From NCBI GenBank assembly GCA_945862355.1, contig CAMAYR010000005.1, forward strand, positions 1 to 43,389: a stretch of DNA of 43,389 nucleotides, written 5' to 3'. Each line of letters starts with the position of its first letter. Position 1 is the stretch's first letter. A model generated the notes under the pieces. That model ran no database searches. It had not been told where the DNA came from and worked only from the letters and a program-made list of their open reading frames with translations. This stretch comes from Devosia equisanguinis (lineage in GTDB: Bacteria; Pseudomonadota; Alphaproteobacteria; Rhizobiales; Hyphomicrobiaceae). Positions 17,322-24,987 of this stretch are shown here, piece by piece. A program made the position numbers and the translations under genes.

Positions 17322-18434
17322 TCAGGCCCACGGATCCACCGCGCAATGGATCGCGTCCTGAACGCCCTCGCCGCCAACCGTGCGCAATGCGAGATCTGTC
17401 TCTGCCAGCGGGAAGACGTGCGTGCACACCTGCTCGAGGGGAAACTTGCCCGAGGCGATCACGCCCATCGCCAACTCCACGGCATCGAATGAGTGGCCGC
17501 GCACGCCCATCACGGTCAGTACCTTGCGGACCAGAATGTCGGGCTCGAAGTCGGGGATCTTGCCACCCGCGCGACCACCGAGGATGACGCGACCGCGCTT
17601 GCGGGCAAGCTGCAACGCGGCGATGACCGCTGCCGGGCCACCCGACGAGCAATCCATCACCAGGTCGGCCATCTCGCCGCCGGTGAGATCGGCGACGCGC
17701 TCGAGCAGGTCCTCGGCGTCGATGTCGATGGTATGGTGCGCACCGAGGCTTCGGGCGAGAGCCAGGCGCTTTGTGTCGCTGGGTGTGCCGCGACCGGTGA
17801 CGATGACGAGGCTTGCGCCGGCCTCGCGCGCCATCACCGCGCAGGCGAGGCCCTGCTGGCCGGGGCCCTGGATGACGACGGCCTCACCGAGCTTGACCTT
17901 GCCCTGGAGCACCGACCACTCGACGCCGTTGCCGAGCGGCAGGGCCAGCGTGGCGAGCTTGGCGGGCACGTGATCGGGCACCTTGTGGAACACGGAGTTC
18001 GGATGCAGGTACTTCGCCTGCGCGTAGCCGCCCCACAGCGAGGGCGCCACGGAGATCGGCGTCGAGCCGAACCGGATCGTGCCGGCGCGGTTCAGCGTGT
18101 CGGTCTCGTCGCACAGGCGGAAGTCGCCGGAGCGGCACCAGTGGCAGTGGCCGCAGGGCAGGTATTCCTCGAGCGCGACGCGGTCGCCCTCCTTCACGCC
18201 GAAGCGGCGGCGGGCGATGTCGCCCAGCTCCGCGATTCGCCCGACCGTCTCGTGGCCGAGGATCAGGGCGCCTTTCGATTGGGGATAGCGCAGGTAATAG
18301 GGCCAGTCGCTGCCGCACACACCGGTCAGCTCGACGTGGAGAAGGCCGGCGTCGGCGGGAATCGCGGGCCGTGGGAAGTGGCGGACCCGGGTGTCGCGGG
18401 GGGCAACTGATACGGCGGCGGCGATGTCGGTCAC
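17322..18434 (-). CDS. Zinc-dependent alcohol dehydrogenase family protein
   Basis: A 370-residue NAD(P)-dependent MDR dehydrogenase. Catalytic zinc ligands are C40 (VCGSD) and the H61-E62 pair (GHETVG). The structural zinc loop C94, C97, C100 and C108 (PCGHCHWCRSGDFRLC) is complete. The nucleotide-binding motif is GPGQQGLACAVMAREAG. The start is a GTG at 18434 with GGAGAG six bases upstream. The loop LPLGNGVEWSVLQGKV is typical of threonine/sorbitol dehydrogenase-like members, but the substrate cannot be set from sequence. It is divergent from the small-transporter operon across a 258-base gap. Confidence 0.88.
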   Translation of the reverse strand: MTDIAAAVSVAPRDTRVRHFPRPAIPADAGLLHVELTGVCGSDWPYYLRYPQSKGALILGHETVGRIAELGDIARRRFGVKEGDRVALEEYLPCGHCHWCRSGDFRLCDETDTLNRAGTIRFGSTPISVAPSLWGGYAQAKYLHPNSVFHKVPDHVPAKLATLALPLGNGVEWSVLQGKVKLGEAVVIQGPGQQGLACAVMAREAGASLVIVTGRGTPSDTKRLALARSLGAHHTIDIDAEDLLERVADLTGGEMADLVMDCSSGGPAAVIAALQLARKRGRVILGGRAGGKIPDFEPDILVRKVLTVMGVRGHSFDAVELAMGVIASGKFPLEQVCTHVFPLAETDLALRTVGGEGVQDAIHCAVDPWA

Positions 18435-18692
18435 GTGGTCTCTCCGGTTTGCCGGGCGAAGCGCGGGCGGACGGCAGGTTTCGGACTTTCGATGTCGTGG
18501 GGCTGTATTGGCAAGTTGTCGGAGTGACGCCGGGGAAGCAAGTGTAAGCCATAGCAGCGCGCTGCTGCTTGCCGTGGCTTGGCAACTCCCCGTATCTGGG
18601 GGCAGGCAGGTCGGCGATCCGGCCGGGATCGTGGTGTCTCAGGCTCTGCTGCTCGGCGCGTCGTCGAGCTGAGGCTATTGGAGGGGAGCGCG
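18435..18692. promoter_or_regulatory. Divergent intergenic region upstream of the small-transporter operon
   Basis: This stretch, with the mini-ORF at 18693, makes about 340 bases without a full-size gene between the alcohol dehydrogenase start and the first small transporter. It should hold both promoters. I recognise no clear -35/-10 pair and no guanidine-type riboswitch consensus, although such RNAs often precede small multidrug transporters. Confidence 0.35.
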
Positions 18693-18779
18693 GTGATCAA
18701 GCTGACGGTCGACCAGCGACACTCCTGCCCTGGCGGGCGGAGCGCTGCCGGCGCCGGGGCTCTGAGGCGCGCGTCGTGA
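18693..18779 (+). CDS. Leader-like 28-codon ORF coupled to the first small transporter
   Basis: A GTG at 18693 with a strong upstream TTGGAGGGGAG opens a 28-residue frame (VIKLTVDQRHSCPGG..., Arg/Ala-rich end). Its TGA stop at 18777-18779 overlaps the GTG start of the transporter gene at 18776. The transporter itself has only a distant GAGG. This arrangement suggests translational coupling by a leader peptide. No family resemblance is seen, and it could be non-coding. Confidence 0.35.
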   Translation: MIKLTVDQRHSCPGGRSAAGAGALRRAS

Positions 18780-19141
18780 GCCCTTTAGCACTCGCCCTTC
18801 TCGCAGCCGTCGTGATCGGCAACACGGCGGGACAGCTCATGCTCAAGGCTGCCTCCGTGCGGGCAGATGCGGCGGCCGACGAGGGCCACTGGACGGCGCT
18901 GATGCGCGAGCCGCTGTTGTGGGCGGGGCTTGCCACATACGTGATCGAGTTCTTCCTGTGGCTGGCGTTCCTGTCGCTCGTACCGCTGTGGCAGGGTGTG
19001 ATGGTGGCGTGCATCGACATCCTGCTCGTCATGGTGGGCGGCCGGATCTTTTTCGGCGAGCACATCACGCCGCCGCGCATTATCGCGATCTCGATGATCG
19101 CCGTCGGGGTGCTCATGGTCGGGCTCGGAGGGAACGGCTGA
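18776..19141 (+). CDS. Small four-helix transporter subunit (ArnE/SMR-like), first of a pair
   Basis: A 121-residue hydrophobic protein with four predicted membrane helices, the size and topology of small multidrug resistance proteins and ArnE/ArnF-type lipid-sugar flippase subunits (EamA superfamily). Helix 1 reads VVIGNTAGQLMLKAASV, where AGQLxxK resembles ArnE. The position of the EmrE substrate-binding glutamate is N16, so this subunit lacks the acidic residue. GTG start at 18776 overlaps the preceding mini-ORF stop. The TGA at 19139-19141 overlaps the ATG of the second subunit (TGATG). An obligate heterodimer with that product is the natural inference. Confidence 0.78.
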   Translation: MSPLALALLAAVVIGNTAGQLMLKAASVRADAAADEGHWTALMREPLLWAGLATYVIEFFLWLAFLSLVPLWQGVMVACIDILLVMVGGRIFFGEHITPPRIIAISMIAVGVLMVGLGGNG

Positions 19142-19512
19142 TGCGGCTGAAGATCCTTATCGGTTTCGTGCTGCTGATCGCCGTCGACACCTTCGTGCAG
19201 TTCGGCTTCAAGCTCGCCGGCAACAACACGCTGCCGGTTACGCTCGACCTGCCGTGGCTGGAACGTGTCCTGCGCGAGCCGTGGGTGCTGGCCGTGATCG
19301 TGGGCTACGGCGCGGCATTCGCCATCTACATGACGCTCATCAAGCATGCGCCGATCGGTCCGGCGTTTGCGGCCTCGCACATGGAGATCGTGACGATCAC
19401 GGTGATCTCGACGTGGTACTTCGGCGACAGCATCACGCTCGTGCAGGCGCTTGGATGCTGCGCGATCGTCGGGGGCGTGCTGGTGCTCGCGGCGACGGAG
19501 ACGGGGGCTTGA
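19141..19512 (+). CDS. Small four-helix transporter subunit (SMR/ArnF-like), second of a pair
   Basis: A 123-residue protein with four predicted helices: about 4-24, 45-65, 69-90 and 98-118. Helix 1 has LLIAVDTFVQFGFK. D16, eight residues before K24, occupies the place of the EmrE glutamate and is therefore the likely coupling or substrate residue of the pair. It starts within the stop codon of the first subunit and ends overlapping the TTG start of the FemAB-like gene. The three products are thus almost certainly made together. Cargo could be a drug, a polyamine or a lipid-linked intermediate. Confidence 0.78.
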   Translation: MRLKILIGFVLLIAVDTFVQFGFKLAGNNTLPVTLDLPWLERVLREPWVLAVIVGYGAAFAIYMTLIKHAPIGPAFAASHMEIVTITVISTWYFGDSITLVQALGCCAIVGGVLVLAATETGA

Positions 19513-20717
19513 GCGGGAGATCGCACGGCACGGCTGCGCCGTTGACGTGGCGCACGTTCGCCGGCGTCGGTGAGATCGCGGCCGATGTCTGGCGGGGGAT
19601 GCTGCCGGACGATCCCGAGAGCTGGGACTTCTACAGGCTTGCCGAGCAGGTGCCGCCGCCGGGGTTCAAGCTCGGGGCCATCGCGGTCTACGACGGGGAT
19701 GCCCCGGTCGCCGTCGCGCCGCTGTTTCGGATCGACTACCGGATCGACACGCCGTTCCAGGGGATGGCGCGGCGGATCGGGGATTGGCTCTACGCGCGCG
19801 TCCCGCGGCTCGTCAGCTTTCCCGTGATCGGGATCGGCTCGCCGATGTCGGACGCGCTGGCGCTGGGCTTCGCGCCCGGTCTTTCGACTGCGGCGCGGGA
19901 GGCTGCCTTCGAGTGCATGTTGACGGGGCTCAGGGCGGAGGCGCGGGCGCAGCGAAGTGCGCTCATTGCGATCAAGAGCATCGGCTCCGAGGTCGAGGCG
20001 CTGGCCGGGCCCCTCGCGCGGCACGGCTTCAATCGCGTCACGACGGTGCCCGTCGCCGTCATCGACCTCGATCATAATGGTTTTGAGGATTATCTCGCCG
20101 CGCTGCCGAAAAAAGATCGCTCGTACTTGCGTCGCAAGATCAAGTCGGCCGAGGGGCTGCGGATCGAGGTGCGCTCGACGCTCGAGGGGCTGGAGGAGGA
20201 GGTCGCGGCGCTGTTCCAGTGCACGCTGGCGGAGAGCAAGGTCGATTATGGAGAGTTCGAGCAGGTCCATCCGGACTATTTCGGCACGCTGAGCCGAGGG
20301 CTCGCCAACGCGCCCGAGGAGGCGCGGCCGGTCATCATGCTGTTCTGGCTGGGCGAGACGTTGATCGGTTTCGAAATGTCGCTCGCCGGGCGCCGGCGGG
20401 TGCTGACCAAGCATATCGGCATGAGGTATCCGCAGGCACGCGACCACAACCTGTACTTCGTGAGCGGCCTGAAGCTGATCGAGGAGACGTTCGCGCGCGG
20501 CAGGGTCGAGCTGGAGCTCGGTGCAACGACGTACCGGACCAAGCTGCTCTTCGGCGCGCGGCTCGAACGGCGTTGGCTGTGCTTCCGGTTTCGCGGAGGG
20601 CTCGCCAACTGGATGTTACGTCCGCTCGCGCCGCTGTTCGATTTCGAGCGCAACGATGCCGAGATCGGGCAGCTCAAATCCGAGCGGCCAGGCGCGCTGT
20701 TCCGCGACGGGGCGTGA
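19509..20717 (+). CDS. FemAB/BioF2-like GNAT N-acyltransferase
   Basis: A 402-residue protein whose C-terminal half (about 185-375) looks like a GNAT fold of the FemAB/BioF2 type. Features are YLAALPKKDRSYLRRKIKSAEG, a central LFQCTLAESKVDYG helix, the strand GETLIGFEMSLAGRRRVL, and YFVSGLKLIEETFARG. Such enzymes move amino-acyl or acyl groups to peptidoglycan precursors, lipids or other amines. No signal peptide is seen, so it acts in the cytoplasm. The probable start is TTG 19509, in a TTGA overlap with the transporter stop. Family assignment is by general pattern; the substrate is unknown. It ends 33 bases from the convergent histidine kinase gene. Confidence 0.68.
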   Translation: MSGRSHGTAAPLTWRTFAGVGEIAADVWRGMLPDDPESWDFYRLAEQVPPPGFKLGAIAVYDGDAPVAVAPLFRIDYRIDTPFQGMARRIGDWLYARVPRLVSFPVIGIGSPMSDALALGFAPGLSTAAREAAFECMLTGLRAEARAQRSALIAIKSIGSEVEALAGPLARHGFNRVTTVPVAVIDLDHNGFEDYLAALPKKDRSYLRRKIKSAEGLRIEVRSTLEGLEEEVAALFQCTLAESKVDYGEFEQVHPDYFGTLSRGLANAPEEARPVIMLFWLGETLIGFEMSLAGRRRVLTKHIGMRYPQARDHNLYFVSGLKLIEETFARGRVELELGATTYRTKLLFGARLERRWLCFRFRGGLANWMLRPLAPLFDFERNDAEIGQLKSERPGALFRDGA

Positions 20718-20750
20718 CCTCTCAGGGCAGCGGCATGAAGCGGCCTGTGC

Positions 20751-22406
20751 TCAGCGTGCAGCTGGCTGGGCCATGCGGCGGAGGACTGGTGCGGGTTTCA
20801 AGCGGGCGGGGCGCCCTGGGCGGGCAGCGGGTATCTGGAGGCTCGGGGTGGCATGAGCGACCGGGGCGGCACTGCGGGTGCGCTCGGGCCGGGCGGCTGG
20901 CTGGACAGGCTTGGCTGGCTCGAGCACACGCTGGGCGGGGAAGTAGGCAGTCACCGTCGTGCCCTTGCGCACCTCGGAGGTCAGCTCGAATGTGCCCCCG
21001 TGCAACTCGACGAGGTTCTTGACGATCGGCAGGCCGAGGCCCGTACCGCCCTCCGCCGTCTTATGGGCGAGAGAGCCCTGGCCGAAAGCCAGCATCACCT
21101 TCGGGATCTCGTCCTTGGGAATGCCGGGGCCCGTGTCGCGCACGCGCACGAACTGGCCGCCCGACTGGGTGCGCCCGACGCAAAGCGTGATCTCCCCGTT
21201 GCGGGGCGTGAACTTCAGGGCGTTCGACATCAAGTTGAGCACGACCTGCCGGATGGCCCGCTCGTCGGCCCAAAGCGGGGCGATGCTTTCGTCGAAGTCC
21301 TCGACGATCCTCAGCGTCTTGCCTTCGAGCCGAAGCTTCAGGAGACGGTGGCAATCGTCGACGACGTCGGTGAGGCGGATAGCGGCCTCGTTGAGTTCAT
21401 AGCGTCCGGCCTCGATGCGCGACAGGTCGAGGATCTCGTTGATGAGATGGAGCAGGTGGCTGCCGGAGTGGTGGATGTTGCCGGCGTACTCTTTGTAGAG
21501 CTTGTTCTCCATCGGGCCCATGATCTCGGAGTGCATCACCTCCGAGAATCCGAGGATCGCATTGAGCGGTGTGCGTAGTTCGTGGCTCATGGTGGCCAGG
21601 AAGCGCGACTTGGCGATGTTGGCCTCCTCCGCTCGCCGGCGGGCCTCGTCGGAGATCGACTTCGCCTCCTCCAGCTCGGCGATCAACAGGTCCTTCTGCG
21701 CCCGGAAGCGCAGCATCTGGATCGCGGTCGAATTGAGCCCCTTGGCGAGAAAAATGAAGTAGATGTGGACGCCGACCGCCATCGAGGCCAGGGCGAGATG
21801 GAAGGCGTCGCCCTGGAGAAGCAGGCGGGCTACCACCGCGATGGTCATGGGTATGGTGCCGACGTACAGGATCGGCAGCAGCGGTGAGGCGAGCGTCATT
21901 CGGATCGCGATGATCACGATCAGGGAGGCGAATACGAAGACGTGGCTGGAAAAGAAGTACTCGTTGGACAGGCTCGCGCCGCCGCCGGCGCCGACGAGGG
22001 CAAAGCCAGCCCAGGTAATGCCGTTGGTTGCTTCCGCGAGCATCAGCCGGCGACGCCAAACGTCGAGATTGAGCTCTGAAAGCGGGGTGGCGAGGTAGCG
22101 CCGGCAGCATTCCAGCAAAAGCACCTTGGCCAGGATCACCAGCGCAAGCCACGTCAATGCCTGGGACCAGTGCGCCCAGAACATCGAGGCGAGCGAGAAA
22201 ATGCCGGCGAGAAGAAGCAGTGTGGCCTGGGCGGAGACCTCGTTGCGCGCGAACATCAAGTTGAGCTCGTGCGCGAACGTCGGCTCGGCGGTGCCGCCGT
22301 GCATGAGCTTCTGGCGCGCCTGAGCAACACCAGCCGACGTGGCCGGCGCCTGGACGGCGGCCACCCGTGGTGTCCGCTGCTGCTTGGCTGTACTTGCCGC
22401 CGCCAT
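20751..22406 (-). CDS. Membrane-bound sensor histidine kinase (orphan)
   Basis: A 551-residue kinase. An N-terminal membrane region of about five to six helices spans residues about 60-225, followed by a coiled coil. The HisKA domain carries phospho-acceptor H275 (TMSHELRTPLNAILGFSEVM). The HATPase domain has N395 (NLMSNALKFTP), G1 DTGPGI and G2 GGTGLGLPIVKNLV. The HELRTPLNAI and GMENKLYxEYA segments resemble PleC/DivJ-like alphaproteobacterial kinases. After the ATPase domain comes an unusual tail of about 60 residues, rich in Pro, Ala and Arg. No response regulator is adjacent. Start is uncertain: I use ATG 22406, with a GAGGA very close; the frame continues to 22541 through AT-rich DNA that is more likely promoter. 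Confidence 0.88.
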   Translation of the reverse strand: MAAASTAKQQRTPRVAAVQAPATSAGVAQARQKLMHGGTAEPTFAHELNLMFARNEVSAQATLLLLAGIFSLASMFWAHWSQALTWLALVILAKVLLLECCRRYLATPLSELNLDVWRRRLMLAEATNGITWAGFALVGAGGGASLSNEYFFSSHVFVFASLIVIIAIRMTLASPLLPILYVGTIPMTIAVVARLLLQGDAFHLALASMAVGVHIYFIFLAKGLNSTAIQMLRFRAQKDLLIAELEEAKSISDEARRRAEEANIAKSRFLATMSHELRTPLNAILGFSEVMHSEIMGPMENKLYKEYAGNIHHSGSHLLHLINEILDLSRIEAGRYELNEAAIRLTDVVDDCHRLLKLRLEGKTLRIVEDFDESIAPLWADERAIRQVVLNLMSNALKFTPRNGEITLCVGRTQSGGQFVRVRDTGPGIPKDEIPKVMLAFGQGSLAHKTAEGGTGLGLPIVKNLVELHGGTFELTSEVRKGTTVTAYFPAQRVLEPAKPVQPAARPERTRSAAPVAHATPSLQIPAARPGRPARLKPAPVLRRMAQPAAR

Positions 22407-22487
22407 TCCTCGGAATGCCTTGCCTGAGCCGCGGGCAGGCCAGGGAGCCGCCCCTGGCGACCGCTGACCTGCTCCATCAAACCAGAC

Positions 22488-22580
22488 TGTTACATGAATT
22501 ACTAAATATTCGTTTAAGGATAATTCCATAATGCTATGCAAATTATATGTTTTTGTTCTTCATGAGTATTTTTGCCGACA
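22488..22580. promoter_or_regulatory. AT-rich divergent promoter region between kinase and GST genes
   Basis: About 90 bases here are strikingly AT-rich in an otherwise GC-rich window, with runs such as AATTACTAAATATTCG and AAATTATATG. They lie between the divergent kinase and GST genes. Several TATA-like -10 candidates occur on both strands, but I cannot choose one. Regulation of both genes is presumably set here. Confidence 0.45.
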
Positions 22581-22605
22581 GCGCCCCGAGCCTTCGCGGT
22601 GTAGT

Positions 22606-22641
22606 TGCGAGGGTGGCTGCGAGGGTGGCTGCGAGGGTGGC
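22606..22641. repeat. Three perfect 12-bp tandem repeats upstream of the GST gene
   Basis: The unit TGCGAGGGTGGC occurs three times head to tail without mismatch, 85 bases before the probable GST start. It is presumably transcribed as part of the leader. Confidence 0.85.
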
Positions 22642-22725
22642 CGGATGGGGGGGCTGTCTGTAAGATGGGCCGTCAACTTTCCGGGGAGACAGGCGTTGAA
22701 GGTCCAGGCGTCGGAGGTCCAGGCA

Positions 22726-23337
22726 TTGAAGATCATCGAGGAGCCGCGGGCGCCCAATCCGCGCAGGGTGAGGATATTCCTTGCCGAGAAGGGCATCGCG
22801 ATGGCCTACGAGCCGATCAGCCTGCTCAAACATGAGCACAAGTCGGCGGAATTCCGTCGGCTCAATCCGTTTGCCCAGGTTCCCACGCTGGTGTTCGACG
22901 ACGGCTCGACGCTGACGGAGAGCGTCGCGATCTGCCGATATTTCGAGGAGATGCAACCCGAGCCCGCGCTGTTCGGTACCGGCGCGCGGGGGCGGGCCGA
23001 GGTCGAGATGTGGAACCGGCGCGTGGAGCTGGGGTTCTACCAGTGCGTCGCCCACTGCTTCCGCCATACCCACCCGGCCATGGCGGCGATGGAGCAACCG
23101 CAGGTCGCACAATGGGGCGAGGTCAATCGCGGCAAGGCTCTGGAGACGCTCGGGCTCATCGACGACATTCTCCGGCAGCGGCCGTTCATTGCAGGTGACC
23201 AGTTGTCGATCGGGGACATCACGCTGCTGGTGTCGATGGATTTCATGAAGCCGGCAAAAATCGAGCGCCCGGCGGGGATCGCGGGCGTGGAGCGCTGGTA
23301 CAACGAGATGGCATCCAGGCCGAGCGCTGCGGCCTGA
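22726..23337 (+). CDS. Glutathione S-transferase family protein
   Basis: A 203-residue cytosolic GST with thioredoxin-like N-terminal domain (1-80) and helical C-terminal domain. The start is TTG 22726 with GGAGG about 8 bases upstream. It gives LKIIEEPRAPNPRRVRIF, which matches the RAPNPRRVRIFLAEKGI opening of a bacterial GST subgroup. The glutathione-contacting segments FAQVPTLVFDDGSTLTESVAI (cis-Pro and ES) are present. The C-terminal GDQLSIGDITLLVSMDF carries the N-capping box. An alternative TTG at 22696 would add ten residues from a repetitive leader. 12-bp tandem repeats lie on both sides of the gene. Substrate unknown. Confidence 0.88.
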   Translation: MKIIEEPRAPNPRRVRIFLAEKGIAMAYEPISLLKHEHKSAEFRRLNPFAQVPTLVFDDGSTLTESVAICRYFEEMQPEPALFGTGARGRAEVEMWNRRVELGFYQCVAHCFRHTHPAMAAMEQPQVAQWGEVNRGKALETLGLIDDILRQRPFIAGDQLSIGDITLLVSMDFMKPAKIERPAGIAGVERWYNEMASRPSAAA

Positions 23338-23350
23338 TCCGGGATTGGAT

Positions 23351-23386
23351 GGGCCAAGGCCTGGGCCAAGGCCCGGGCCAAGGCCT
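23351..23386. repeat. Three 12-bp tandem repeats just downstream of the GST gene
   Basis: Units GGGCCAAGGCCT, GGGCCAAGGCCC and GGGCCAAGGCCT follow directly, starting 14 bases after the GST stop. The last unit forms part of CCAAGGCCTTGG, a perfect palindrome, so transcripts can fold into competing hairpins. It could work as a terminator or 3'-end structure, but no U-tract follows. Confidence 0.8.
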
Positions 23387-23509
23387 TGGGATGGGACTGC
23401 CAGGCCCGAGATGGCTGTTCCCCAGGTAACAGCCGGCTCCAGCGAGCAGCGCTATCGGCTTTAGGATCACAACGAATGGCGCCGGCATCAATTGGCGTGG
23501 GGTGGATGG

Positions 23510-24253
23510 ATGAAGCTCACGGTTGTTGGGTGCGGCGACGCGTTCGGCTCGGGTGGACGGCTGCAGACCTGCTATCACGTCGATGACGGCCGGAACGCAC
23601 TGCTCATCGACTGCGGTGCGACCGCGTTGATCGGGATGCAGCGCGCTGGGCTCGATCCGGCTCGCGTGGGGGCGATACAGATCTCGCATCTGCATGGGGA
23701 TCACTTCAGCGGCCTCGTTTGGTGGCTGCTGCACGCAACGCACATAGCCAGGCGAAGGGAACCGCTCGTCATCGCAGGGCCGGCAGGTATCGAGGCAAGG
23801 GTGCGTCTGGCCGCCGAAGCTCTGTTCCCAGGGGCCTTGGCTCATCCACTGCCGTTCGAGGTGGTGTTCATCGAGCAGACGGCGGGGAAGCCTTCGAGCC
23901 TCGGCGGGTTCGTCGTCACGGCCTATGAGGTCTCACATCCGTCGGGGGCTGCATCGCATGCACTGCGGCTGGTAGGTAGCGGTCGCACGATCGCCTTCTC
24001 GGGTGATACGGAGTGGGTCGAAGCACTGGTCGACTGCGCCAGGGGCGCTGATCTGTTCTTGTGCGAGTGCTACGGGCACAGTCGGGCGACAAGGTTCCAC
24101 CTGACGTGGGAGGTCCTGAAGGAGCACCTGCCGCGGATCGACGCGCGTCGGGTCGTGCTCACCCACATGAGCGGTGACATGCTGGCGGCGGTCGAGGTGG
24201 CGCGCGCGGCTGGCGTTGGCGTGGCGGAGGACGGGATGGTGATCGAGCTGTGA
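23510..24253 (+). CDS. Metallo-beta-lactamase fold hydrolase (RNase Z-like)
   Basis: A 247-residue metallohydrolase with binuclear-metal motif H60-x-H62-x-D64-H65 (ISHLHGDHFSGL). Later ligand segments are VSHPSGAASHALRL, FSGDTEW and LTHMSGDML. The order and the GCGDAFGSGGRLQTCYHV opening resemble the RNase Z/PhnP-like branch that cleaves phosphodiester bonds rather than beta-lactams. ATG 23510 is chosen over an upstream in-frame start at 23492. It overlaps the UDG-like gene by four bases (GTGA), so the two are co-translated. Exact substrate unknown. Confidence 0.87.
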   Translation: MKLTVVGCGDAFGSGGRLQTCYHVDDGRNALLIDCGATALIGMQRAGLDPARVGAIQISHLHGDHFSGLVWWLLHATHIARRREPLVIAGPAGIEARVRLAAEALFPGALAHPLPFEVVFIEQTAGKPSSLGGFVVTAYEVSHPSGAASHALRLVGSGRTIAFSGDTEWVEALVDCARGADLFLCECYGHSRATRFHLTWEVLKEHLPRIDARRVVLTHMSGDMLAAVEVARAAGVGVAEDGMVIEL

Positions 24254-24933
24254 GGCGTCGCCCGGGGGGCCTGGAAGAGCTGCTGGGGGAGATCGGCTCC
24301 TGTCGGGTCTGCGTCGAGCGTTCGCAGGGGGCTGCTCTGCCGCACGAGCCGCGACCCGTGATACGTGCCAGCCGCACCGCGCGAATCGCCATTTGCGGAC
24401 AGGCGCCCGGCACGCGCGTTCATGCCTGCGGCGTTCCATTTCTCGATCCCTCAGGTGATCGCCTGCGCGCCTGGATGGCGGTGACGCGAGAGGAGTTCTA
24501 CGACGGGACGCGCGTTGCCATCGTCCCGATGGGCTTCTGCTTTCCCGGGCTCGACACGCATGGCTCGGATCTGCCGCCGCGCAGGGAATGTGCGCCGCTT
24601 TGGCACGACCGCGTGCTCGCGGAGATGCCCGGGCTGGAGTTGATCCTGCTCGTTGGGGCCTGGGCGCAGCGCTGGCACCTGCCCTTCATGAGGGGCGCGG
24701 GAATGACGGCGACCGTGGCGGCTTGGCGCGAGGTGACGGGGGCGGACGGGGCAGCGATGCACTTCCCGTTGCCGCATCCATCCTGGCGCAACAACGCCTG
24801 GATCAAGCGGAACCCGTGGTTCGAGGTGGAACTGCTGCCGGCGTTGCGCGGTGCGGTCCGGCGCGCGCTGGACGCGGGGCCGGCACCGCCGGCCGGACCG
24901 GTCGCGCCCAAGGAAGTCGCAGCAAAGAAATAG
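24250..24933 (+). CDS. Uracil-DNA glycosylase superfamily protein with Fe-S-type cysteines
   Basis: A 227-residue protein of the uracil-DNA glycosylase superfamily. It has motif A as GQAPG (50-54) in IAICGQAPGTRVHACG and motif B as PHPSWRNN (H176). Cysteines C18, C21, C97 and C114 have the CxxC...C...C layout of the [4Fe-4S] cluster of family 4 glycosylases (SCRVC; FCFPG...RREC). The acidic residue expected in motif A (GEAPG or GQDPYH) is absent, so uracil excision is uncertain. GTG start at 24250 overlaps the hydrolase stop. The Ala/Pro/Lys-rich C-terminus is probably disordered. It converges on the arginine-rich gene. Confidence 0.82.
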   Translation: MRRRPGGLEELLGEIGSCRVCVERSQGAALPHEPRPVIRASRTARIAICGQAPGTRVHACGVPFLDPSGDRLRAWMAVTREEFYDGTRVAIVPMGFCFPGLDTHGSDLPPRRECAPLWHDRVLAEMPGLELILLVGAWAQRWHLPFMRGAGMTATVAAWREVTGADGAAMHFPLPHPSWRNNAWIKRNPWFEVELLPALRGAVRRALDAGPAPPAGPVAPKEVAAKK

Positions 24934-24935
24934 GG

Positions 24936-24952
24936 CCGCGCGTCAGGCGCGG
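24936..24952. terminator. Hairpin between convergent genes
   Basis: CCGCGC (24936-24941) and GCGCGG (24947-24952) pair around GTCAG, immediately after the UDG-like stop and before the convergent arginine-rich gene. No U-tract is present on either side, so only weak or Rho-aided termination can be suggested. Confidence 0.3.
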
Positions 24953-24987
24953 AGCCCCAGATCAACGACCCGCCATGGTCGCCGTGA

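Noticed and set aside
15170-18434. Defence island around the first TIR gene
   Set aside because: Neighbours are queF, an FKBP and an alcohol dehydrogenase; no nuclease, STING, cyclase, Thoeris ThsA or restriction gene is present.
18435-18775. Guanidine-type riboswitch before the small transporters
   Set aside because: I looked for the conserved ykkC/guanidine-II hairpin cores and did not find them.
22606-23386. CRISPR-like array
   Set aside because: The repeats are only 12 bp, directly adjacent with no spacers, and present in three copies; no cas gene is near.
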